From: Antedon bifida
Lineage: Eukaryota > Echinodermata > Crinoidea > Comatulida > Antedonidae
Assembly (NCBI GenBank): GCA_963402885.1
Contig: OY727095.1
Span: forward strand, 4,407,001 to 4,471,000
Direction of reading: 5' to 3'
Length of the DNA stretch: 64,000 nt
This document shows positions 1 through 9,156 of the stretch, piece after piece. The notes beneath the pieces are model-generated. The model was given only the letters and a program-made list of their open reading frames with translations. It did not search any database and was not told the DNA's origin. A program made the position numbers and the translations under genes. How positions within the stretch are numbered: position 1 is the first letter of the stretch; every line of letters begins with the position of its first letter.

Positions 1-270
1 GGGGTCAGGGTGATTTATGTCTAAACCCATAGTTAGCCAGGCCTAGATGAATATAAAAAGATGCGGCTTACATTTCATTTATTTGAAAATAATAATTATA
101 CCATGTAGTATAAAAAGTTATTTTATATTAAAAATAGAAAGAGAATTTTTTTTTTTTGGTTTTTTAGGAGAATTTAAACATATAAATTTAAACGAAAATA
201 ATTAATAGTCGGCCTCGACTCTACTGCTAACTACTACACTCTCTACAACTAAATACTAAGTTGAATAAGA

Positions 271-1927
271 ATGCAGAAAGGTGGTGCAATTCCAGAGCGC
301 AAGGACGTTCTTGGTGACCACCTGTACTCACTTGTTGTAAGCCTAAATATTACAGCAGATGAGGCAGCACAGGTGACAGGGATGTTGCTGGAGATGGGTA
401 ACAATGAGGTACTAAGAATTCTACAGGACAAGAAACTGCTACAGGTTCAAGTGAAGGCAGCACAGGGTGCTTTGAAAAGGTAGAACCCCAATCTATAAAG
501 ATGCAACAACAAAAAATAATAATATAATAGTAATAATACCTAGAGGTGTTCCCTGAATTACGGTAATAGAAAAGTGTCCACATATAATAAGGGTGTCCCG
601 AAGATACTAATTTATACATTATTTATATATTTTTATCTTGATGAAAATTGGTGTTTCACTGAAAAAAAAAATCAAAAAAAAAATTCTTTTTTTTATTTAT
701 CTGTAGACGTTCTGATTGTAAAAGTTTTGATAATGAGGAACTCGCAGAAAAACTCTATCAACGGGTAGAAGACCAAGAACAAGGTAATTGTGCAAAAATT
801 ACTGGTAAACTGTTATTTTCATCAAAAATTAAACTTAAAGGATAGCTCCAGTTGCACAGTTTCTATTGTTTAGAACCACATTGATAATTAAATAACCTGC
901 TTATATTTCGTCGGTGGTAAAGCAAAACAAACCACATTATTTTTTGGTGGCTTTAATAATAGCTAGCAATCAGCACAGGCCTGACTGAAGCTCCTGGTTT
1001 AGGAACCCTAAGTGGCCCTCCAATGCTGGAGGCCTTGGGTGTTTTTTAGCCTTTTTCGACATATTATAATATTTTAATATCTGTTTTTTCCCTGGGCGCT
1101 GCATAGGGACCCCATAAGCTCTGGGGCTCCCGGGTTTAGCCAGTGATCACTCATAGCCGTTTAGCCACTGAATCAGCACAGTTGTGTTTGAGCCTACCAG
1201 GTACCCATCTGTACACCTTTAATTTTTATAAATTACTGTACTCAATTTCAGGTATGTTGTTAGAATTGGATTGTGATGTGATTGAAAAACTGCTGTTGTC
1301 CAATAAAGACCTTGACGTTGCCATCAGTAAAGCCAAGGCGTGTCTAGACAATGACGAAAACAGGTCACAGGTGACAGATAGAGGGAAGGATGAGATTGGA
1401 GAGGAGTTGTTTGATAAAGTAACTGAAATATATCCAGATTTAGCTGCCAGGATAACAGGTTTGTTATGATCTTTTTTTTTCTTAAAGATGTATTGACACC
1501 ACCCCCCCCCAAAAAAAAAAACATGAAAATTAATGAAGATTAATAAAATCAGATTTTGAATAGACCATTTTGTAGTATCAATAAAGGTATTCACTTCTGC
1601 TGAAAACAATTTAAGTATTTTTGCTTTAAATTTCAGGTAAATACATTTTGTTTCCGATACAGTTTTTGGTCAAAATTTTTATGACATTAAAATTACATAT
1701 TCAACAAAAAATTAAACAAAAATTATTTTTTAGAGAGCCAATATATCTTTAAAGAAAAAGCGTCCTCTATTTGTCTTTTTTATTTCTTGCTTGTGTAGTT
1801 TAATTATTTATGTTTTACAGGAATGTTGTTAGAAATGAATGTCGAAAGCCTAAATGTTTTGCTAACCTGTCCGAAGCTTCTTAAGGAGAAGGTAGACATG
1901 GCATACAAGGCTCTCTTGTTAAGTTGA
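271..1927 (+). CDS. Triple MLLE (PABC) domain protein, possibly 3' part of a larger gene
   Basis: Four exons join in phase: 271-479, 707-804, 1252-1458 and 1821-1927 (206 residues if the ATG at 271 is the start). The product is three consecutive MLLE domains. Each carries the signature TGMLLE followed by an acidic or polar turn and a leucine-rich helix: V-TGMLLEMGNNEVLRIL (about residues 25-45), KITGMLLELDCDVIEKLL, and RITGMLLEMNVESLNVLL near the C terminus. In PABPC1 and UBR5 this domain binds PAM2 peptides of translation and mRNA-decay factors. Domain 1 sits in one exon; domains 2 and 3 are each split by a phase-1 intron inside the Gly codon of GMLLE. An in-frame TGA lies at 262-264, and an AG at 268-269 could be an acceptor, so exons carrying other domains may lie left of the window. 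No RRM or HECT sequence is visible here. Domain identity is secure; the full gene structure is not. Confidence 0.82.
960..1180. repeat. Dispersed repeat (GGTTTAG...GGGGCCCC family), copy 1
   Basis: The blocks CTCCTGGTTTAG, CTCTGGGGCTCC and GGGTTTAGCCAGTGA recur at 3785-3930 (inverted) and 6200-6345 in the same order. It fills the intron between exons 2 and 3 of the MLLE gene. Immediately downstream, ACCAGGTACCCATCTGTACA resembles part of the SINE-like sequence at 11265-11565. Confidence 0.5.
1482..1752. mobile_element. Foldback element, TTAAAGATGTATTGTCCC family (diverged copy)
   Basis: It begins TTAAAGATGTATTGACACC and ends with a diverged inverse (GCCAATATATCTTTAA). It lies in the intron between the second and third MLLE-domain halves. 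Better-preserved copies are at 32955-33340 and 57054-57579. Confidence 0.55.
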
Positions 1928-3244
1928 TAGTAATTCTGTTTCTGAAATGTGTCAAAGTTTTTCTGATGGAACCAAGGATAGTGGTCTGATGTATTTGCAC
2001 AGGACATAAAGACAATTACGAGAGTAATTTCAGCTATCTTAACACAATAGTTGTTAATACATGCATCAGAGGAACACCCTCTTTAAAATAATAGGCCTTG
2101 GAAAAAGAATATTACTGTATGGAACACATGAGTAGTACTCGAAGTACTGTTCTGAAATAGAAAAAGAGTATTTGACCACAATTATGTCTGGCCTTTGGCA
2201 AAAAATCCATGAAAAGATGTACATGATTAGTCAGATGTATTTCCAGCCAATTACATGCAGTAGTTAAGACCAGGCATGTTTCCTATCTTGTTGGTACGAC
2301 AAAAACAGAACATTGAAGTGGAAAAACAGGTTCAAAGTGGAAATGGAATCCATGAAAGACCATCCATGATTGGTCAGATGTTTAGCACTAACCTGGCCAA
2401 TTGCTTTGCTCCCGAACGCAAAGCTACTTTGCAGTCTTGTATTTTTAAAATGCGCATTTGCTTGCCGGTATAACGTCTTTGAAAAATGCAGTATGTTGAT
2501 GGTAGAATAGCTACTGTATGTTTGTCCATGACAGTCAAGGGCCATCCAAATATTTTCAGGAATGGAAGGTACAAACATAATAATTTTCTTCCTGTCTACT
2601 ACTTGAGAGTCATTGATCATACCCTGTACTTAATGCATTTATAACAATAGAAATCTGTGTGTTTATTTAGTTTTCCTTTTATTATATATAGATATTATAT
2701 TCAATATATTAATCTTTAAACCTTCATATACATACATATTGTATTTAAAACTCTTGTTGCTCTTCCACTAAAACGCTTGATAATAAAGATATTTTTATAA
2801 AAAAATAAGTGTTTTTTGATAGTATATAATTTGTATGAAGGACAGTACAGGATTGCAAAAGGAATAATAATAAAATGTGATAAGGAAACATCTTGATCCA
2901 TACATACTGTGTAGTACATACAAGATGCATGTAAACATACTATGCATTTCCCACACTTCTTAGTTAGCAGATAGTGAGACTCTGATGATGAATTTTAGAA
3001 AAATCCTTTGCTATTCTGTCTGAAGAAATATCTAGAATCCTTCAGTTATCTTTGAAAGAATGATTAAATCTGTCCATGTTGAGATGGCAGCCTTCAACAT
3101 GTGTTACATCTGTCATATGAATCCCTTTTAACCACTAAGGCATATTCTCCATGTGTTATGTATATCGTCAACCACTGGAAGTCACATTTATGGTATCCTG
3201 TCCTGTGGCACTCTCTCACAGATGCATTGTACAGTATTTCATAT
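1928..3244. other. Convergent 3' untranslated / intergenic interval
   Basis: The MLLE gene (+) and ODR4 (-) converge here. No conserved reading frame was recognised. AATAAAG near 2782 could serve as a poly(A) signal for the MLLE gene. The short reading frames near 2260-2620 on both strands lack any recognisable domain and overlap each other. Confidence 0.4.
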
Positions 3245-6200
3245 TTAATCATTGGATAGCGTTAGATATGACATTAATGCTGCAATCAAAGCCCCTGACA
3301 TGCTGACTGCAACAGCTGTAACAAAATAAATTGTATAAGAAAATGTCAAAACTAAGTTTTATAACAGCTAATGTCAATTAATTAATGAATTTATGCTAAT
3401 TAACCCACTTCCTGATGTCCGATTTTGGTAAACTTTGGATATGATATTCATTTGAACCATATTTACCAGACAAAACAAAAAAAAAATTCTGTTGCAATTT
3501 GTTCTAGGTTCACCCTATTTTTGACTTATCTTTACTGGACTAAATGTGCAATCATATTATTAAGAAAAAATTGACTACCTATATATTGTCCTCTTTTAGA
3601 TGGGCTAGCCTCAGGTGTACTGTCACTCATTTCTGTTGGCACTTCTTTGGCACTGGGGTCAGCTTCTTGCTTTAGACTGTCAGTATCTGCACAAAAAAAG
3701 AAACTATTTTAAACGTGGCTTAATATAATTCCAAACTATAATTGTTACATAATGCCATTAAATTGTGATTCACCAAAGAATTACTAACTCAATGGCATAA
3801 TGGCTATGAGCACTCACTGGCTAAACCCAGGAGCCCAGAGCTTGAGGGGCCCCAGAGCATGAACAGCCAACTGCAACTACCCAGCATTTGAGGGCCCCTT
3901 AGGAGTGCTAAACCAAGAGCCTATGCCTCACTGTACTAACCTGGTAGAGGTTCAGACTCCAAGTCCAACATGTCTTCAGTTACTGCTACCCCAAGAATCT
4001 CGGAAAATCTTTCCAGACAGTCTGTAGCTGATTCGTCAGGGAACATGTAGTCACAGACATTAATTGATGCATCAGGCGTAGAAGAAAACACCCTTTTAGG
4101 TAGTATAGTAATTCTATTAAAACCTAAAAAAAAAATTAAATATTGAAATATCATTTAGCTAAGGGTAATTAAACATGTGTGTCTATATTCACTTAAACCT
4201 CATGGATCAGCCTCATTAAATATGGTAAAAAAAAAAAAAAAAAAAAAAAACCTACTTTTACTAAAGACCTAAATATATACCGTATTTTTTCGAATAAACG
4301 CCCCGCTTTGAGTAAACGCATCCCTCGAAACGCCCCCTCTAATAACCCTCCTGAACAATAAAAGCTATCTATGGAATTACTATCAGTTGTAGAGGGATCT
4401 TTGGTGGTTGGAAAAGTATTTCTTTATTGTATTGCTATTGATATAGTAGGAAAAATTGTAAAGAATCTATATAAACAAAACATTTTTGGGCCAACCCATT
4501 GATGTGATTGTGCCAGCCGTATAAGGAGAGTTCTTTTACATTAACTGGGGAATTTTAATCACATAGAGTAGTGCTTTTTATCAACCCCTGTTAAAGGGTA
4601 GTAGCCCATTCCCACTGGGCATAAAACCTTTATAGCAGAATTTTTAAATTGTAAGTATAAGTATTTCCATTAGCTTAAGTGTGAAATGACCACTGGGTAG
4701 TAGCCTAAGTGTGCAATTCACACTGGACACAAAACCTATAAATATTCATGATGTAACATTACAATTACCCTCTGCATCATCTTGGTCCTGTGCAAGTTCA
4801 TCAACTAAAAGATCACATCGTGCCTGTATACTTCTAATTGCATCCTCCTTCAACGCCTGTATGTAGTAATAAACTCAATTGTCAAAATCAAGGGTCAAAG
4901 TTTAAATTTTTTCTAATTAATAACAGTCATACAATAGTGAAATTATTCTTAGTATTATATCTTTAATTTGTTATTATTATTATTTATTTATACTGGGAGA
5001 CCTCTTCAGTTAAAGACTGGTCTCCCAGAGGACCCAGTTATGATCAGTGGCTGTGATGTACTAGTACACCAGGGTAACCCCCTATTCGTCTCGAAAGATG
5101 TACTAGGTTTTTAAAGTGCATGGAGTGAGCCTCGAACCCTTGCCGATGTTATGGCTATGTAATTAACCGCTCGGCCACTCACTTACTAATTTGTCCAGTA
5201 TCAGGCAAATTCTGAAATACCATGTCACAGTGCACCTTCTAAGTGTGCTTCAAATTTTGTTTAATAGCTTATAATATTAAAATAGATTTTAAGTAACCTG
5301 TACCTGAATGGTGTCATCTACAGTGGCTTTACTGTTGAGGTATGCACGACATTCTATACACCCCGTTAAACGAAAACTGGCTACACAATCAGATTTTGTA
5401 ACTTCACAATTGTCAAACACCTAAAAAATATATGTATATAAATATGTTGAAAGCGTCTACACTATCAGACTTTATTTGACAACAAAAGTGTGATTTGCCC
5501 ATGTCATATCACTACCATATTTAAGCATATCGCTACCATATTTGGGCAAATCACACTTTTTTTTCCAAACTAGTTTGTTAGTGTAGATCGAGCTTTAGAA
5601 TGTCAGAAAGAAAGTAGAGGAAATGGTGCTTTTGCATGTTTTCACTTCAGCTTATTAAAAATATATACTTTTTACTATTTTGGAAAAACATACCTGTTTA
5701 GTGAACAATTCTAGTGTATGAGTGTGCACTGCAGTACTTGTAACAGATCCCTTCTTGCCAGACTTGGGCTGAAATGCAAAAACCACTATAAATAAAAGGC
5801 CTTGCTGTACTTTACAATTCCTGCATCTTTAATCGGGTCATGTTACAAACTTAGAGTTGGGATAAATTTGGTGTGTTGATTGAGATTGATTTAACTGCTC
5901 ATAGAAAACCATCAAAGTTAAATTAGATTAAATTAAAATAATATTACCTTGGATGATCGTGATTCAAATAATTCTTCTCCTGGTTTTATTTGTTGATCTA
6001 TCGTTGCCATTGCCTGCTTGACTGAATTTAAAAATGGGACTAGACCATTCTAGAAAAGGTGAATAATAAAAACATATTTTTAAGTTTATTCACATTAATA
6101 CAATGACTTTTAATAGAGATCTTTGATGGGGATTTCATCCATTAAATCAGGAGTATAAATAGTTACAAGTCTAGTGAAATTCCACTAAGCAGTATTGTAA

Positions 6201-8820
6201 CACAGGGAAAAAAAAAAGCCCCTGGTTTAGTACTCATAAGGAGCCATACAACTATGTGTAGTTGTATTGGGGTGCTGATCATGCTCTGGGGCCCCTTAAG
6301 TTCCTGGGTTTAGCCAGTGAGTGCTAACCTAATAGTCAGTGCCACTGCCACTAAGTTTGTTAAGGACATGACGTTTGTTTGTCTTATTGTGTTTCTAAGT
6401 TCTGGATGAAAAATATTAATTATAATAATTTTATGTAACAATATTGAATCTTGAATTCCTCATCAGAATCTGCAACTTTACTTACATTAAGGTCTCTGCG
6501 CAAGGCAGACTTTCCCGTTTGTGCAGTAAGTGGTATTGTTAAGTCCACCTGAAGCTTAGTAGTTGCAATATTGCAACTGATGGAGCTTTGATACTTCCAG
6601 TCAGCTGGCTTCAATGTGCTATTTGGATCAGCTACATCAATGCTCCTACAAGTAATGCTAATACACTGGTTAAGGGTTAAACTCAATGTATTTATGGAGT
6701 ATTGATATTGTTCAGTACATCATCACATATAGACCAGTGGCCATATTCAACACTCACACTTTAGGCTAAGGGAAATACTTACCGTTAAAATAAAATACAA
6801 TTTAAGGGAAATACTTCAATATTTATTGAGTTAAGTGAAAAACTTAATATTTAAGGGAAATAAAACTTAAGTGTGATTGGCGAATACGGCCACTGGTATA
6901 TTAATAGTAGTAGTAAAACTGTGAATTTTCTGATATTATTTTTAGATGGCTCAAAATGAGATTGGAAAGATTCTTTGGTTTTAAAATTTGTAAGAGTTAG
7001 TATTTAACCATCATCATGATACAAGGTAGATTCTTCTTGCATACGCCAAATTAAAACAAATTAAGATCCAATTTCACATCCAGGAGTTTAAATATTTTTT
7101 ATGCTGGGCTCTATACCATCATACTGTATGATAATATACTGGATGTTTGATGATAAAGTATTCTAAAGCTCTCTCTCTATATTCTAAAACTAGTTTGATG
7201 TGCCCAAATATGGTAGTGATATACCCAAATATGGGCACAAACGGCCTGTTGGGTAAAGGATACGATTTGGTTTGGCCTACACTCGAGACCTGTAGCAAAA
7301 TCCTATCAGTGACTCGGTCTTCTAACTCTATTATCTGTTTTCGCTTCATGTGTTTGTGTATAGCAAACACAGTTTGTCGTAGCTTTGGTTGTATCTTTTT
7401 GAGAAGCTCAGATGTTGTACATATAACAAACACGCCAATCACCTTCAGTCCTCCTAGCATCATTCGTGACACCTAATAAAATAAACAATTATTATTTAAA
7501 ATATTGCATGAAATATCATAATGAACATTATTAAAATACACTTCCTTTGAAACATCCCTATTCAGGGGACACTATTCTCAACGGGAATTACAGTATATGT
7601 CTTAATACATAGGCAATCCCTGTACAGGGGACATCCCTAATAAGAAGATGCTTTGTTGGATTCCACAATATTAATAATAGTCATAACTCATTTTAGCTGT
7701 CAAAGAGGGAGGGGAAGTGGGAGCCAGGCGAGGTGGGCCAGGTATAGGGTAAGAGTGGAGCCAGGCATAGAGGAAGGAGCCAGGCATAGTGGAAGGAGGA
7801 GCCAGGCATAGTGGAAGGAGGAGCCAGGCATAGGGGAAGGAGGAGCTGGGCATAGGGGAAGGAGGAGCCGGGCATAGGGGAAGCCAGACATAGGTGAAGG
7901 AGGAGCCAGACATAGGGGAAGCCAGGCATAGGTGAAGGAGGAGCCTGACATAAGGGAAGCGGAACCAAGTATAGGGAAAGCCAAGCATAGGGGAAGCCAG
8001 GCATAGGGGAAGGGAAGGGAAGCCAGGCATACTGTATTGTAGGGAAAGGGGGACCAGGCATAGGGGAAGCCAGCCATACCGGAGGGGGCCAAGCATAGGT
8101 GGAGCCAGGAATAGGAGAAGCGCTACTCTTAAACTGGCCTGTAGTGTTAAAAGGGGTTCTCATGTATGACCTGTATAGAATGTTGAGCAAGCCACTGGTC
8201 ATCAATAACTTCTGTGCTACGATCACCTCCATCTGGATTTGGTGTGGGAACTAACATCATGGCAAAATCCTTCTCAGAATCATTCTATATTAGATATTAT
8301 AAAAAAAATCAGTACAAGATAAAATATTATTGCGTACATTTTAATGTGAAAAACTGTTAAAATACTGATAGGTTTAAACTGAAACTGTGATAATAGTTAA
8401 TACTAAGTGATGTTTTGTGGCTTTGAATGCATTGTGAATCTATGTGATGAATGAAAAGAAAGATTTAACAATATTTTAACATTTCAACTGAGGATTTTAA
8501 CTTGTTTCTGGAAAGAAAACTATATATTAAAGTTAAATTTACCACTAGTAGAGCATGTTAATACATGTACTTGATCAATTTATAACACACAAACCTACCG
8601 GGCGTAGATTAGTACGATCGGTCGTTCATAACCCGCGGCCGAAATGACTCCGTTTAGAGAACAGGACCGACCAAGTTGGATAGAATTCGGGAAGTTTGCA
8701 TGCTTTCTTTATACGTACCTGTTGGCCTACAATTAAACCTACGTTAAGTGAACGAGGATCTTCACGATTAGATTCTATTATGTTTTTTATTTGATCTGTG
8801 GCATAAATTGTTCGCCCCAT
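3245..8820 (-). CDS. ODR4: ODR4 homologue, ER-anchored UFSP2 partner
   Basis: Eleven coding exons on the minus strand, read from 8820 downward: 8719-8820, 8171-8284, 7264-7472, 6486-6645, 5948-6049, 5694-5768, 5304-5420, 4769-4856, 3941-4123, 3579-3686, 3245-3315. All phases agree, giving 442 residues against 454 in human ODR4. Recognised blocks include the MGRT start, VSRMMLGGLKVIGVFVI, DPNSTLKPADWKYQSS, and INVCDYMFPDESA near the C-terminal third. The last exon encodes a single hydrophobic segment (AVAVSMSGALIAALMSYLTL) and three more residues, a tail anchor as in other ODR4 proteins. In worms ODR-4 is needed for chemoreceptor delivery to cilia; in vertebrates ODR4 holds the deUFMylase UFSP2 at the ER. 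Only the acceptor and donor of the third exon were chosen partly by family length; the other joins are forced by sequence. Confidence 0.93.
3785..3930. repeat. Dispersed repeat (GGTTTAG...GGGGCCCC family), inverted copy 2
   Basis: It contains CTCACTGGCTAAACCCAGGAG, GGGGCCCCAGAG and GTGCTAAACCAAGAGC, the reverse complement order of copies at 960-1180 and 6200-6345. It sits in the ODR4 intron directly beside the 3941-4123 exon. Confidence 0.55.
4229..4350. repeat. Poly(A) run followed by a CGAATAAACGCC repeat
   Basis: A run of about 22 A residues near 4229-4250 is followed by ACCGTATTTTTTCGAATAAA and further AAACGC(C/A)CC blocks. The same motif occurs as a short palindrome at 37944-38006. It lies in an ODR4 intron. 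Confidence 0.55.
4972..5190 (-). mobile_element. tRNA-derived SINE (minus strand)
   Basis: Read on the minus strand, the head near 5185 has an A-box-like TGGCCGAGCGGTTAAT and, about 35 bases later, a B box GGGTTCGAGGC, as in Ser/Leu-type tRNAs. A tRNA-unrelated body follows, ending CTGGGAGACC...CCCAGTATAAATAA and an (ATAA/ATA)n tail at 4972-4990. The tail-proximal part matches 54225-54290 on the plus strand. It is in an ODR4 intron. It is not a functional tRNA gene because no cloverleaf can be completed on the 3' side. Confidence 0.75.
5450..5597. mobile_element. Palindromic MITE, CTCTGTCTACACTATCAAAC family
   Basis: A foldback of about 150 bp bounded by AAAGCGTCTACACTATCA and TTAGTGTAGATCGAGCTTTA. 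The interior has the family's alternating CACTACCATATTTGGGCA blocks. It is in an ODR4 intron next to the 5304-5420 exon. Confidence 0.8.
6200..6345. repeat. Dispersed repeat (GGTTTAG...GGGGCCCC family), copy 3
   Basis: It carries CCCCTGGTTTAGTACTCATA, CTCTGGGGCCCC and CCTGGGTTTAGCCAGTGAGTG, matching the copies at 960 and 3785. It is in an ODR4 intron. Confidence 0.55.
7140..7255. mobile_element. Partial MITE of the CTCTGTCTACACTATC family
   Basis: The blocks AACTAGTTTGATGTGCCCAAATATGGTAGTGATA and CCCAAATATGGGCACA belong to the common palindromic family. It ends within about 10 bases of the donor of the ODR4 exon at 7264-7472. Confidence 0.6.
7695..8135. repeat. GA-rich minisatellite in an ODR4 intron
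   Basis: About 20 irregular copies of a 16-24 bp unit close to GGAGCCAGGCATAGGGGAA, purine-rich on the plus strand. Long open frames through it on the minus strand (Pro/Leu/Ser-rich, repeating SMPG and YAWL) come from the repeat and are not genes. Confidence 0.9.
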
Positions 8821-9156
8821 TTCTAAAGATTTTATGTTAATAACGAAATCTGTGACTTTTTTCAGTAAAATATCTGACAATCTGTTTCACTTCGACACGT
8901 ATTATTGCACCGTGTTTTCCCCGTGTGCACAGAGTACACAAGAGTGAATTGTGGCTCAATGTAAAAAACGAAACAAATGCGGCGCAGACTGACATTTCTG
9001 TAGTCAAAACAAATAATTTTTCGTCCTTACTCAATTTTTGTTGGATTGAAAAAAAAGGCCATCCATCATCCACGTCGCGGATCGGCGGCTAGGCTACCCC
9101 TCCCTGACATTTTTATGTATTTTGTTATATCACAGTGAGAACTATTTTGATAAATC
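8821..9156. promoter_or_regulatory. Divergent promoter between ODR4 and DOLPP1
   Basis: Only 336 bp separate the two start codons, which point away from each other. The interval holds CpG dinucleotides unusual for this AT-rich window (for example ACGTCGCGGATCGGCGGC near 9071) and no clear TATA box. A shared bidirectional promoter is inferred from spacing and composition. Confidence 0.7.

Noticed and set aside
707..783. An earlier donor (AAG|GTAATT at 784) ending the second MLLE exon
   Set aside because: It keeps phase but deletes the conserved AKIT part of the domain; the donor at 805 (ACTG|GTAAAC) restores KITGMLLE.
5105..5190. A Ser/Leu-type tRNA gene
   Set aside because: A and B boxes are present, but the acceptor stem cannot close and the sequence runs into a SINE body with an AATA tail. 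The same reasoning applies at 26600-26680.
7671..8232. Long Pro/Leu/Ser-rich reading frames on the minus strand, in three registers
   Set aside because: They are translations of the GA-rich minisatellite in an ODR4 intron; all frames stay open because the unit lacks stops.
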